Shown: one piece after another, positions 44,365 to 52,993 of the stretch
How the letters are laid out: each line of letters opens with the position of its first letter
Numbering within the stretch: the stretch's first letter is position 1
Origin: Solirubrobacterales bacterium
Lineage (GTDB): Bacteria > Actinomycetota > Thermoleophilia > Solirubrobacterales > 70-9
Assembly: GCA_016712175.1 (NCBI GenBank)
Contig: JADJRQ010000003.1
Location: 310,001 to 374,000 of the forward strand
DNA: 64,000 nt
Reading direction: 5' to 3'
Notes under the pieces: generated by a model
Told to the model about the DNA's origin: nothing
What the model saw: only the letters and a program-made list of their open reading frames with translations
Databases searched by the model: none
Made by a program: the position numbers and the translations under genes

Positions 44365-45057
44365 TAGTAGACGCGTACGCCGACGTGCCGGCGCGCGGCC
44401 TCGGCCCAATACTGCGGTGCTGGTCGAAGTACACCGACCAGCTGTCCCAACTCGATTTCGTCGTAGTGATCACCCCGGCCCTTGCGTTCATCGGCTTCAA
44501 CTTCAATTTCGAGTTTGGCCAGGCACCTGGAGATGCGACTGGCGATCGTTCCCACGGGAAGGTCGAGTGCAGCAGCGATCGCCATATAACTCGTCCCGGG
44601 CAAAAAAACGGTCGATCACTTCGCGGCAACCACCGTGAACATGACTGAGATCCCGGCGAACCCTCATTGCTTCGTCGATTCGCGCTACCTGCTGGTCCAC
44701 CACGTGGACAGGAGGAAGGTCGGTAGGCCCGTGGCCTTCGGCCGGCGAATCGAAACAGTCAGATGAGAGTTCCCGGGTCACCCTGGCCACCCAGGACTGG
44801 ACGGCCACCTCGTCCGCAAGATCCTCGAAACGGTTCCATGCACGGACGAAAACTCCATCGAAGACTTCGGCCAGGTCTTTGCCGGACAAGTCGAATGCCT
44901 GCGAGGAAATCGCGTAGACGTACCGCGAATAGTCCCGGACGAAATCTGCCCACGCATTCTCGTCCTCCTCCTGGGGGCGATCAGGCGATTCGCTTGCGCT
45001 GTCTACTTCTCCCTTTAAAATCAAGCGATAAGTGTACCGTGAAAGCCGGTCCAACAT
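44364..45057 (-). CDS. ECF-like RNA polymerase sigma factor, frameshift in a homopolymer
   Basis: About 230 residues. Region 2 is seen in WADFVRDYSRYVYAISSQAF, then VFDGVFVRAWNRFEDL, and region 4 in SYMAIAAALDLPVGTIASRI. The two are in different frames. The join lies in a run of seven T on the coding strand (44602-44608); six T would give VIDRFLPGTSYMAIAAAL. Sequencing error is likely, but slippage on the run is possible. After region 4 is a tail of about 50 residues ending QLVGVLRPAPQYWAEAARRH, which ordinary ECF factors lack. No anti-sigma gene is adjacent. The regulon is unknown. Confidence 0.75.
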
Positions 45058-45080
45058 CCGGACGGTTCCGCAAAGTGCGG

Positions 45081-45857
45081 CTACTTCTCGGGAGATTCAG
45101 CTTCCGCGTCGGATTCGGGCTCTGCTTCGGCTTCGTCGGACCCACCAGCACCGACGTCCCGGGCCGCAGATGCAGCGGCTTCGGCCAGATCCTCGGGCGT
45201 GGACTTCACGGCTTGGGGGTGATCCGGGATCGTTTCTTCCGGCTCGGCTGAAGATTCTTCGTCCTTGCCCGGGTCGCCACTCTTCCTGTCGTCCTCGGCG
45301 ATCTTCGTCGCTTCTTTGGACGGACCGAGCAGCATGCTCATGTTGCGGCCTTCCTGGAGCGGCTTCGACTCGATGGTCGCCAGGCCTTCGAGGTCTTCGA
45401 AGAGGCGGTACAGGAGATCCCGGCCGCGCTCGGGGTGAGCCTGCTCTCGACCACGGAACATGATCGTCACCTTGACCTTGTCGCCGTGCTTGAGGAAGCG
45501 GGTGACGTGGCCTTTCTTGGTGTTGTAATCGTGGACCGCGATCTTCGGCCGCAGCTTGATCTCGCGCACGTTGACCTGGGTCTGGTGCTTGCGGGCCTGT
45601 TTGAGCTTCTGCTCCTGCTCGTACTTGTACTTCGAGTAGTCGAGGAGCCGGGCCACCGGCGGCTTGGCGCCGGCGGCGACTTCGACCAGATCGAGATCCG
45701 CATCGCGGGCCATCTCCCGGGCGTCGTCCGTCGTCACGATGCCGACCTGCTCACCGTCGGCCCCGATGAGCCGGACCTTGGGCACGCGGATGCGCTCGTT
45801 TATACGAGTCGAGTCACGCTCGGGCGGACGCCGGTCGAACCTGCGAGGAACCGGCAC
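45081..45857 (-). CDS. infC: Translation initiation factor IF-3 with acidic C-terminal extension
   Basis: 258 residues. The N-domain has INERIRVPKVRLIGADGEQV and the C-domain RPKIAVHDYNTKKGHVTRFL and VTIMFRGREQAHPERGRDLL. Ordinary IF-3 ends at about residue 180; here a further 75 or so residues are rich in Glu, Ala, Ser and Asp (DEAEAEPESDAEAESPEK at the end). The start is assigned to GTG 45857; no good Shine-Dalgarno is visible, and infC often uses a rare start codon, so the true start may differ. It sits downstream of thrS in the same direction. Confidence 0.93.
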   Translation of the reverse strand: MPVPRRFDRRPPERDSTRINERIRVPKVRLIGADGEQVGIVTTDDAREMARDADLDLVEVAAGAKPPVARLLDYSKYKYEQEQKLKQARKHQTQVNVREIKLRPKIAVHDYNTKKGHVTRFLKHGDKVKVTIMFRGREQAHPERGRDLLYRLFEDLEGLATIESKPLQEGRNMSMLLGPSKEATKIAEDDRKSGDPGKDEESSAEPEETIPDHPQAVKSTPEDLAEAAASAARDVGAGGSDEAEAEPESDAEAESPEK

Positions 45858-45950
45858 TAGTTAGCAGCCAAGCGGAGGTTCAAGCGGACAGACAAACTGG
45901 AAATTGGTTCGCGGAGGCGAACTGGAAAGGGTTCTTTTCAAAGCAAATAT

Positions 45951-47893
45951 TCAAGTGCCAAGCAGCATACAGAACTTTTCCGAAGTCATAGAGCCGAGTT
46001 CGCCTTCGTCGTGGGAACGCACCGCGACCTCCCCCGCTTCGACTTCGCGGTCACCGACGACCAGCATGAACGGATAACGCCCGAGTTCGGCCGCGCGGAT
46101 CTTCTTGCCGACCGATTCCGAGCGCTCTTCGACCTTGACCCTGGCCCCCGCCGTCCGCAGGTCTTCCGCCACCTGCTTCGCGTAATCGATGTGGCGATCG
46201 GCCACCGGCACAATCATCGCCTGAACCGGCGCCAGCCAGAGGGGAAGCGGCCCGCGTAGTGCTCGATCAGGATCCCGGCGAACCGCTCCATCGAGCCGAG
46301 GAGTGCCCGGTGAATCATCACCGGACGCTGGCGCTCGTCGTCAGCGCCGGTGTAGTCGAGTTCGAACCGCTCCGGCATCTGGAAGTCGAGCTGGCAGGTG
46401 CCGAGTTGCCAGGAACGGCCGAGCGCGTCGGTGACGTGGAAGTCGATCTTCGGCCCGTAGAAAGCGCCGTCGCCGGGATTGACCGTGTACTCGCGGTCCT
46501 GGGCGTCGAGGGCGGCCTGGAGTTTCGCTTCGGCCTTCTCCCAGAGGTCGTCGCTGCCGAGCGACTTTTCCGGGCGGGTTGAAAGCTCGACCGAGACATC
46601 CTCGAAGCCGAAGCGCCCGTAGAGCTCGTCGATCGCTTCGCAGATGTCGCCGACCTCGGACTCGATCTGGTCTTCGGTGCAGTAGACATGGGCGTCGTCC
46701 TGGGTAAAGGCGCGGACCCGGAGCAGACCGTGGAGCACCCCCTCCCGCTCGTTCCGGGTGACTCTGCCGAACTCGGCCAGGCGCAGAGGCAGGTCCCGGT
46801 ATGAATGACGGTGGGCGCCGTAGACGAGACAGGCACCGGGGCAGTTCATCGGCCGCAGCGCGTATCGCCGGTCGTCGACCTCCATGAAGTACATGTCGTC
46901 CTTGTAGTTCTCCCAATGGCCGGAGCGGTGCCAGAGGGCTTCGTCCATCACCTGCGGCGTCGCGATCTCCTGGTAGCCGCGGCGGTCGAGCTGTTCCCGG
47001 ACTTCCTTTTCGATCAGTCCGAGCAGCACGGATCCGTTGGGCAGCCAGAAAGGCATGCCCGGGGCCTCTTCGCGCAGCATGAACAGGTCGAGCTGCGGTC
47101 CGAGGCGGCGGTGATCCCTCGCCTTGGCCTGCTCGATCTTCTCGAGGTGAACCTTCAGGTCCTGCTTGTCGAAGAACGCGGTGCCGTAAATCCGGGTGAG
47201 CGTCTCCCGGTTCTCGTCGCCGCGCCAGTAGGAGCCGGCGACCGAGTTCAGCTTGATCACCTTGATCTTCTTGGTGCCGGGGCCGTGCGGGCCGCGACAG
47301 AGGTCTTCGAAAGGACCGTTCCGGTAGAGCGAGACAGTCTCCGCGCCTTCATTGGTGATCAGGTCTTCGATCAGCTCGACCTTGAAGTTCTCGCCCTGCG
47401 CTTTGAAGATTTCGATCGCCTCGCCCACAGACAAGTCGCGGCGCTCGAACTTCTCGTCGGCCTTGATGTGTTTCTTCATCGCTGCTTCGATCGCCGGCAG
47501 TTCGGCGTCGGTGATCTTGACTTCCTCGGGGAACTCGAAGTCGTAATAGAAGCCGTTCTCGATCGCCGGGCCGATCGTGACCTTCGTGCCGGGATAAAGC
47601 TCCTGGACCGCGGTCGCCATCACGTGCGCCGCATCGTGGCGAATCACTTCGAGGCCCTCGGGGTCACGCGAGGTGATGATCGAGATCTCTTCGCCATCGC
47701 CAACGGGGGCCGAGAGGTCGCGGATCTCGTCGCCGACTTTCAGTGCAAGGGCGGCTCGAGCCAGCCCTTCGCCGATCGCCAGCGCGGCATCGGCACCGGT
47801 GGCTCCGGGCTCAAGTTCGAGCGCGGTGCCGTCGGGCAGGCTGAGGGTCAGTTTTTCGGTACCGGCGGGCATCGTCCCATCGTATTCGGTCAC
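45951..47893 (-). CDS. thrS: Threonyl-tRNA synthetase, one apparent deletion
   Basis: About 647 residues. The TGS domain is at the start (LTLSLPDGTALELEPGATGA), then the editing domain (HDAAHVMATAVQELYPGTKV), the class II core with zinc ligands (ALRPMNCPGACLVYGAHRHS, GTCQLDFQMPERFELDY) and the anticodon-binding domain (IVPVADRHIDYAKQVAEDLR). A C is apparently missing in the run at 46240-46245, and restoring it joins HYAGRFPLWLAPVQA to the last domain. The GTG at 47893 or ATG at 47872 could be the start. Confidence 0.94.
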
Positions 47894-48965
47894 CTGAATT
47901 CGATGTGGCCGGGTGCGGAACCTCGGCGAGATACTTCCTGACCTGTTCGGCGATCACGTCATGTCCCTTGACCGAACTGCGCGAGATCATGATGTTGAAC
48001 CAGGCGTGGACCATCGGCATGCGGTCAAGCCGGACCGGCACTCCTGCCGCGGCCAGCCGGTGGGCGTAATCCTCGGCTTCATCGCGCAGCGGGTCGGCCA
48101 GCGCGGACAGGATGTAAGCGGGGGCGAGCCCGGAAAGATCCTCGGCGAGCAACGGTGAAGCCCGGACGTCGGAGCCGAGATCGCCAGGGCAGTACTGCTC
48201 TTCGTACCAGTCCATGCGCTCGGCTGTTAGATAGAACCCGGATGCGAAATCGTCTTTCGATGCCGTTTCGGCGCCGATGTGCACCACCGGGTAGATCAGG
48301 AGCTGGAAGAGTGGCTGATCCTCGCCGGCACGTTTCAGGTCCTGGCATAGGACCGCCGCGAGGTTGCCGCCGGCACTGTCGCCGGCAACCGAGACCCGGT
48401 CCCGGTCCGCGCCGAAGGTGGAGGGATCGGCCTGAACCGCACGCCAGGCAGCCAGGGCGTCGTCAGGGGCGGCGGGAAACGTATTCTCGGGGGCGAGCCG
48501 GTAGTCGACCGCGAGGATCCGGATGCCCGCCGACTTCGCGATCCGGCGGCAGGACTGGTCGTGAGTATCGAGGGAGCCGACCACGAAGCCGCCGCCGTGG
48601 AAGAAGATCAGCAGCGGACCGGTGGTCGGCGAACCCGCTGGTTCGTAGAGCCTCGTCCGCAGAGGACCGGCCTCCGTTTCGAGTTCGATGTCGCGGGTCT
48701 CAACCCCGGGCTCCGGATCGAGTGTCACCACCTGAGCCAGGTTCTCGGTGTCGATCCTCATCTCGAGCGGCCCGGCAGATCCTGCGTCCCGGTCGACGAG
48801 CCCGGCGATCCGGCAAAGCGCCCAGGCGTCCGGCCGGAGACCGGCGGCGACGGATGGCGGACGACCGAAGATCCGGGTCAGCAGGCCGTCGGGCAGCGCG
48901 AAGACCAGCCGCGCCGCCGCAGACAACACAACCAAACGGATCGAATCGAAGGGACTTGCCGACAT
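47811..48965 (-). CDS. Alpha/beta hydrolase of the hormone-sensitive lipase (esterase) family
   Basis: 384 codons are open, but the last 25 or so overlap thrS and look like shadow sequence. A one-base shift near 47920 would end the protein at 47890 (GHIEFR) with a four-base overlap to the thrS GTG. Family IV esterase motifs are present: LLIFFHGGGFVVGSLDTHDQ (oxyanion hole), VSVAGDSAGGNLAAVL (nucleophile Ser), and DPLRDEAEDYAHRL with MPMVHAWFN (Asp and His). It hydrolyses short-chain esters by family knowledge; substrate is unknown. A TAGGAT -10 stands six bases before the ATG. Confidence 0.8.
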   Translation of the reverse strand: MSASPFDSIRLVVLSAAARLVFALPDGLLTRIFGRPPSVAAGLRPDAWALCRIAGLVDRDAGSAGPLEMRIDTENLAQVVTLDPEPGVETRDIELETEAGPLRTRLYEPAGSPTTGPLLIFFHGGGFVVGSLDTHDQSCRRIAKSAGIRILAVDYRLAPENTFPAAPDDALAAWRAVQADPSTFGADRDRVSVAGDSAGGNLAAVLCQDLKRAGEDQPLFQLLIYPVVHIGAETASKDDFASGFYLTAERMDWYEEQYCPGDLGSDVRASPLLAEDLSGLAPAYILSALADPLRDEAEDYAHRLAAAGVPVRLDRMPMVHAWFNIMISRSSVKGHDVIAEQVRKYLAEVPHPATSNSGDRIRWDDARRYRKTDPQPARRHRART

Positions 48966-48971
48966 CGCCGC

Positions 48972-48977
48972 ATCCTA
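48972..48977 (-). promoter_or_regulatory. Leaderless-type -10 of the esterase gene
   Basis: TAGGAT-GCGGCG-ATG on the minus strand. It faces the cyclase -10 across a 47-base divergent gap. Confidence 0.45.
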
Positions 48978-49000
48978 GCCACCGGCAGCCGGACCCCGCT

Positions 49001-49006
49001 TATAGT
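49001..49006 (+). promoter_or_regulatory. Leaderless-type -10 of the cyclase gene
   Basis: TATAGT-CAGGCC-ATG, almost the same as the ndh sequence TATACT-GAGGCC-ATG. Confidence 0.5.
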
Positions 49007-49012
49007 CAGGCC

Positions 49013-49768
49013 ATGGAAATTATCGACCTTTCGGCCCCGATCGTTCCCTCTCCTCCAGAGACCCCGGATGTGCTCCGGACCGAGGTCGAGTTCAGCGATC
49101 ACGAGGCCGGTGCCGCGGTCATCCAGGAACTGTTCGGCGTCGCGCCCGAGCTACTGCGTGATGGTGAGGGCTGGGCCAACGACTTCTTCACCCGTTTCGG
49201 AACTCACAATTCGACCCACGTCGACGCGCCGTGGCATTACAACTCGACGATCGGCGGAAAGCCGGCCCAGACGATCGACCAGCTGCCGCTCGAATGGTTC
49301 GTGAACCCGGGGGTCGTTCTGAACTTCGACGGCCGGGGCGATGGCGAGGTCATCGACACACCCGACGTGGAAGCCGCCCTGGCCGATGCCGGGCACGAAC
49401 TGAAACCCCTCGACATCGTGCTGGTCCGGACCGGTTGCGACAAATGGGTCGAAACCAACGAGTACATGGCCCACGGTCCCGGGGTCAGTGGTGCGGCGAC
49501 CGAATGGCTCTACGAACGAGGTGTTCGGGTCATGGGTATCGACGCCTGGGGCTGGGACCGTCCACTCTGGATGCAGGCTCAGGAAGCGATCGAGAAGAAC
49601 GAAGCCGGCATCTTCTGGCAGGCCCACCAGGTCGACCTCGCCTATTCGCAGATCGAGCGGCTGGTCAACCTCGACCAACTCCCCCCGACCGGCTTCACCG
49701 TTTCCTGCCTCCCCCTCCCGCTGGTCGGCGGCAGTGCTGCCCCGGCGCGGGTCGTCGCCATCCTCTGA
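49013..49768 (+). CDS. Cyclase/kynurenine formamidase-like metal hydrolase
   Basis: 251 residues of the cyclase family (Pfam Cyclase). It begins MEIIDLSAPIVPSPPETPD, the metal-binding motif is FGTHNSTHVDAPWHYN (HxxxHxDxPxH form of the family), and later there is DIVLVRTGCDKW and VRVMGIDAWGWDRP. Members hydrolyse N-formylkynurenine, isatin or related amides; the substrate is not clear. The frame is open far upstream but the promoter and the conserved start place the ATG at 49013. Confidence 0.82.
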   Translation: MEIIDLSAPIVPSPPETPDVLRTEVEFSDHEAGAAVIQELFGVAPELLRDGEGWANDFFTRFGTHNSTHVDAPWHYNSTIGGKPAQTIDQLPLEWFVNPGVVLNFDGRGDGEVIDTPDVEAALADAGHELKPLDIVLVRTGCDKWVETNEYMAHGPGVSGAATEWLYERGVRVMGIDAWGWDRPLWMQAQEAIEKNEAGIFWQAHQVDLAYSQIERLVNLDQLPPTGFTVSCLPLPLVGGSAAPARVVAIL

Positions 49769-49804
49769 GCGCAACTGAAGCGCGCCGGCGGGGTTTATTC
49801 GGGC

Positions 49805-51184
49805 ATGGGATCATCAGGAATGTTCACTTCTCGGGGAAGAGCTGTCTGGATCATCGCGGCGCTGGGACTATTCGCCTTTGCGCCGCCTCTGGCGAGCGCC
49901 GCGGATACGAACCCCTGCAACGGTTCGGACCTGCTCTGCAACAAGACCCTCGACCAGGTGGTCCTGCCGGGAACCCACAACTCGATGTCGAACTCCGAGT
50001 CGGGCTGGGTCTTCCCCAACCAGACCTACAACATGACCCATCAGCTCGAACGTGGGGCGAGGGCGATGCTCTTCGACACGCACTACGGCAAGGAAGACGG
50101 ATCGGGAGTCAACGGGGTCAGGAACTGGAAGCCGGCGGACGACGGCGACCCCGAAACTGAAGGAGCCGGAACCTATTTCTGCCACGACAATTGTGTGCGA
50201 GGCGCGGTCGACCTGACTGAAGAACTCGGCCGGATCAAGGACTGGCTGGCGGCGAATCCACGTGAAGTCCTCGTCTTCGTCAACCAGGACGCGATCTCGC
50301 CCGCGAGCTACGAGACAGCGGTCACGGACAGCGGCCTACTGCCGTATATCTACAAAGGTTCAGTTGCTGAGTATCCGACGCTAGAGCAGATGATCGACTC
50401 CGGCCAGCGAGTCGTCATGTTCGCCGAGCAGCATTCGGCAGGAGTCCCCTGGTACCACAACGCCTATGACGGTTCGGTCATGGAAACGCCGTACACCTTC
50501 GACTCGACCGAGGCGCTGCCGAACGGTGGGCTTGATGATCCGGCAGCTCTCAACGAGACCTGCAAGCCGAACCGCGGTAGCGACCCCTCACCGCTTTTCC
50601 TGATGAACCACTGGGTCACCACCTTCGTCATCCCGGACATCGAGAAGGCAATGATCGTCAACACCCGGCCGGCACTCGTCGCCCGGGCCAAGGCCTGCGA
50701 GGCCCGCCGGGGCAAGCTGCCGAACATCCTGGCCGTCGACTACTTCGGCGCCGGCGACGTCGTTGGAGCGGCCCGGGAACTGAACGGAATTCCGGAACCG
50801 ATCGTGCCTCCCGAGCCGGTCCCCGCGGAACCATTCCTCAAGCTGAGCAAGCCGAAGGCCGTCAAGGTCAAGGCCAAGCGCAAGGCCACCTTCCGCGTCC
50901 GGATCGCCAATGCCGGTGACGGCGAGGCGACCGCGGTCAAGGTCTGTGCCAGCGTCCCCCGCCGGCTCGCCCGCACGCCGCGCTGTGTCAAGGTCACCTC
51001 GATTGCGGCCGGCAGCAAGAAGGTGGTGAAACTGCGTATGCGCACAAAGAAGCGCTACCGCAAGGGCTCCGGCAAGGTCAAGTTCATGGTCTTCTCGAAC
51101 GACTCGGACCAGTCGACGCTGGCCGCGTCAGCCAAGCTCAAAGTCAAGCCGCTGAAGAAGCACAAAAAGCACAGGCGCCACTAG
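49805..51184 (+). CDS. Secreted PI-PLC X-domain-like phosphodiesterase with basic tail
   Basis: 459 residues. A signal sequence (AVWIIAALGLFAFAPPLASA) is followed by a phosphatidylinositol-specific phospholipase C fold. The first catalytic-His motif is VVLPGTHNSMSNSESGW, the second His is probably in GTYFCHDNCVRGAV, and RGARAMLFDTHYGKEDG is the typical acidic/metal segment. From about residue 335 there is a CARDB/DUF11-like module (RVRIANAGDGEATAVKVCAS) and the end KPLKKHKKHRRH. The natural substrate is unknown. Confidence 0.78.
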   Translation: MGSSGMFTSRGRAVWIIAALGLFAFAPPLASAADTNPCNGSDLLCNKTLDQVVLPGTHNSMSNSESGWVFPNQTYNMTHQLERGARAMLFDTHYGKEDGSGVNGVRNWKPADDGDPETEGAGTYFCHDNCVRGAVDLTEELGRIKDWLAANPREVLVFVNQDAISPASYETAVTDSGLLPYIYKGSVAEYPTLEQMIDSGQRVVMFAEQHSAGVPWYHNAYDGSVMETPYTFDSTEALPNGGLDDPAALNETCKPNRGSDPSPLFLMNHWVTTFVIPDIEKAMIVNTRPALVARAKACEARRGKLPNILAVDYFGAGDVVGAARELNGIPEPIVPPEPVPAEPFLKLSKPKAVKVKAKRKATFRVRIANAGDGEATAVKVCASVPRRLARTPRCVKVTSIAAGSKKVVKLRMRTKKRYRKGSGKVKFMVFSNDSDQSTLAASAKLKVKPLKKHKKHRRH

Positions 51185-51223
51185 AAGCACCGGCGAGGCT
51201 GATCGGAAGCGCCCGAACGACCT

Positions 51224-51982
51224 CTACCGGTATTCCGGGTTCGGGTGGTCCGGCTGGGTGAGGTCCCAGTCCCTGGTTGAGTTGCCGTAGGCCGGTATCC
51301 CGCCGGCGTCTTTCAGCATGCGCGAGAGGTGGAGGATGTTCCAGGCCATGAAGGTGGCATTCCTGGTCGTCCAGGCGTTCTCCGGGCCGCCGCTGCCGGG
51401 GTCGGCGTATGAATCGCCGGGCCCGGCCTCGCCGTTCCAGTAGGCGTCGGTCTGCGGGGGAACGGTCAGGCCGATGTGCTGGAGCGCGTAGAGGACCTGC
51501 GCGCTGACGTGCTTGCCACCGTCTTCGTTGCCGGTCGTCACCGCTCCACCAACCTTGCCGTAGTACGACCACTGCCCGGCCTCGTTGACCTCTCCCGAAT
51601 ACCCGTAGAGGCGCTCGATGATGATTCGGGTCGGTGAGGACTGGTCTCCGAGCCAGATCGGCCCGGCAATGATGATGATGTCGGCCGGTTCGACCAGCTC
51701 CCGGTAAATCGCCGGGAAGTCGTCTTTTTCATATCCATGCTCGGCCATGTCGGGCCAGACGCCCGGCGGGATGACGTGGTCGACGGTGCGGACGAGGTCC
51801 ACCTTGACGCCAACCCTTTCGAAGATTCCCAGAGGTACCCGCAGCAGGGCCTCGGTCTGACTGGACTCTGGAGATCGTTTCAGGGTGCCGTTGAAGATGA
51901 CCGCGCGCAGGTCGTCGTATTTCACCGGCGATTCGTCGGCCTGTCTGTCGATGAAGCTCTGGATCTTCGCGGGAATGGGCAT
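51224..51982 (-). CDS. Flavodoxin-like NAD(P)H-dependent FMN reductase
   Basis: 252 residues. The fold is suggested by RAVIFNGTLKRSPESSQTEA (phosphate-binding loop), ADIIIIAGPIWLGDQSSPTR and KVGGAVTTGNEDGGKHVSAQ, the standard FMN-site stretches of the NADPH-dependent FMN reductase/WrbA group. It probably reduces a quinone or flavin with NAD(P)H. It stands alone with its own -10 element, convergent to the PI-PLC gene. Confidence 0.75.
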   Translation of the reverse strand: MPIPAKIQSFIDRQADESPVKYDDLRAVIFNGTLKRSPESSQTEALLRVPLGIFERVGVKVDLVRTVDHVIPPGVWPDMAEHGYEKDDFPAIYRELVEPADIIIIAGPIWLGDQSSPTRIIIERLYGYSGEVNEAGQWSYYGKVGGAVTTGNEDGGKHVSAQVLYALQHIGLTVPPQTDAYWNGEAGPGDSYADPGSGGPENAWTTRNATFMAWNILHLSRMLKDAGGIPAYGNSTRDWDLTQPDHPNPEYR

Positions 51983-51988
51983 AAAGGG

Positions 51989-51994
51989 ACCGTA
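51989..51994 (-). promoter_or_regulatory. Leaderless-type -10 of the flavodoxin-like gene
   Basis: TACGGT-CCCTTT-ATG on the minus strand. Confidence 0.45.
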
Positions 51995-52032
51995 CTCCGA
52001 ACTTATTACGATTCCTGAAACCCCGGAAACGC

Positions 52033-52057
52033 AAAAGCCCCGCGTTCACGGGGCTTT
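52033..52057 (-). terminator. Terminator after tRNA-Val
   Basis: AAAGCCCCG pairs with CGGGGCTTT (nine pairs, six-base loop), followed on the minus strand by a further T and GC. It starts ten bases after the tRNA 3' end. Confidence 0.65.
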
Positions 52058-52067
52058 GCTTTCCGAG

Positions 52068-52140
52068 TGGGCACAACTGGGCTCGAACCAGTGACCTCCA
52101 CGATGTCGACGTGGCGCTCTACCAACTGAGCTATGCGCCC
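52068..52140 (-). tRNA. tRNA-Val(GAC)
   Basis: A 73-base cloverleaf on the minus strand. The acceptor GGGCGCA pairs with TGTGCCC (one G-U), the D arm is AGCTCAGTTGGTAGAGC, the anticodon stem CCACG/CGTGG encloses TCGACAT (anticodon GAC), and the T arm holds GGTTCGAGCCC. Discriminator A; CCA is not encoded. Confidence 0.93.
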
Positions 52141-52187
52141 CGGGATCGAGGAGCCTACCAACGCGGCGGAACCTTTGACTCGGCGGG

Positions 52188-52700
52188 TTACTTCTTCTTT
52201 TTCTTCTTTGACTTCTTGGCTTTCTTCACCTTCGGCTTGCCCGGGTCCGGCTTCGAAGGGCCGGACTTGACCTCGCCGCTATCCGGCTCCGCATCGGCCG
52301 CGGCTTTGTTGCCATTGTCACCGGAAGGCAGAACCTTGGCTTCGACCGCACCGGCACTCTTCGTAGAGGTCTTGGTCGACTTCGCCTTGACCTTGTCCGG
52401 TTTAACCCGTTCAACCGAGGCGGGAGCAACCACCGCCGCGGGAACGGTCGAAGGGTCCTTGGAGGCCGGAGTCGAGGCAGCAGCCTGGGGCTTCGCCGGA
52501 GCCGGATCACGTCCCAGGATCAAGGCCGCAATCAGAGACACAACGATCAGAGCGACGGAGACCACGATCACCGGCGTCCGGTGAGTCGTGAGGCTCAGGC
52601 CGAACAACAGCCCGGCAAGCCCGACCAGGGGAGCAAGCCCCAGGGTCTTGCCAACAGATCTGGCCGCCTCGTCCCCCAAGAGTTCTTTACGTCCCGCCAT
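52188..52700 (-). CDS. Membrane-anchored protein with Pro/Ala/Lys-rich tail
   Basis: 170 residues: two predicted helices (about 22-38 and 42-62, with GLAGLLFGLSLTT and VIVVSVALIVVSLIAALILG), then a low-complexity part with many Pro, Ala, Ser and Lys, ending KVKKAKKSKKKKKK. GAGGAGAC directly precedes the ATG. No family recognised. The lysine tail resembles those of the secreted proteins in this window. Confidence 0.6.
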   Translation of the reverse strand: MAGRKELLGDEAARSVGKTLGLAPLVGLAGLLFGLSLTTHRTPVIVVSVALIVVSLIAALILGRDPAPAKPQAAASTPASKDPSTVPAAVVAPASVERVKPDKVKAKSTKTSTKSAGAVEAKVLPSGDNGNKAAADAEPDSGEVKSGPSKPDPGKPKVKKAKKSKKKKKK

Positions 52701-52791
52701 GTCTCCTCACTCATCCTCAGTAGCTGACAGAACTGATCCTAAGCGAGTAGCGCAGGGGATGCGCCCCGTGCGCCGCTCGGCCCCACGCCGA

Positions 52792-52797
52792 TATACT
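52792..52797 (+). promoter_or_regulatory. Possible -10 of the tRNA-Gly/tRNA-Cys unit
   Basis: TATACT lies 11 bases before the tRNA-Gly 5' end. No clear -35 was found. Confidence 0.4.
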
Positions 52798-52808
52798 CCG
52801 CCGACTTC

Positions 52809-52882
52809 GCGGCTGTAGCTCAGTTGGCTAGAGCGTCTGCTTGCCATGCAGAAGGTCGAGGGTTCGAATCCCTTCAGCCGCT
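52809..52882 (+). tRNA. tRNA-Gly(GCC)
   Basis: 74 bases. GCGGCTG pairs with CAGCCGC, the anticodon stem TCTGC/GCAGA encloses TTGCCAT (anticodon GCC), and the T arm GAGGGTTCGAATCCCTT is standard. CCA is not encoded. Confidence 0.95.
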
Positions 52883-52919
52883 TGCGAGGTGCCGGTCAAC
52901 CGGCTGGCACCTCCACTTT

Positions 52920-52990
52920 GGCGCCTTGGCGGAGTGGTTACGCAGAGGCCTGCAAAGCCTTGTACGCCGGTTCGACTCCGGCAGGCGCCT
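52920..52990 (+). tRNA. tRNA-Cys(GCA)
   Basis: 71 bases. GGCGCCT pairs with AGGCGCC, the anticodon loop is CTGCAAA (anticodon GCA), and the T arm is GCCGGTTCGACTCCGGC. Discriminator T, with a T5 run (52990-52994) that may help termination. CCA is not encoded. Confidence 0.95.
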
Positions 52991-52993
52991 TTT

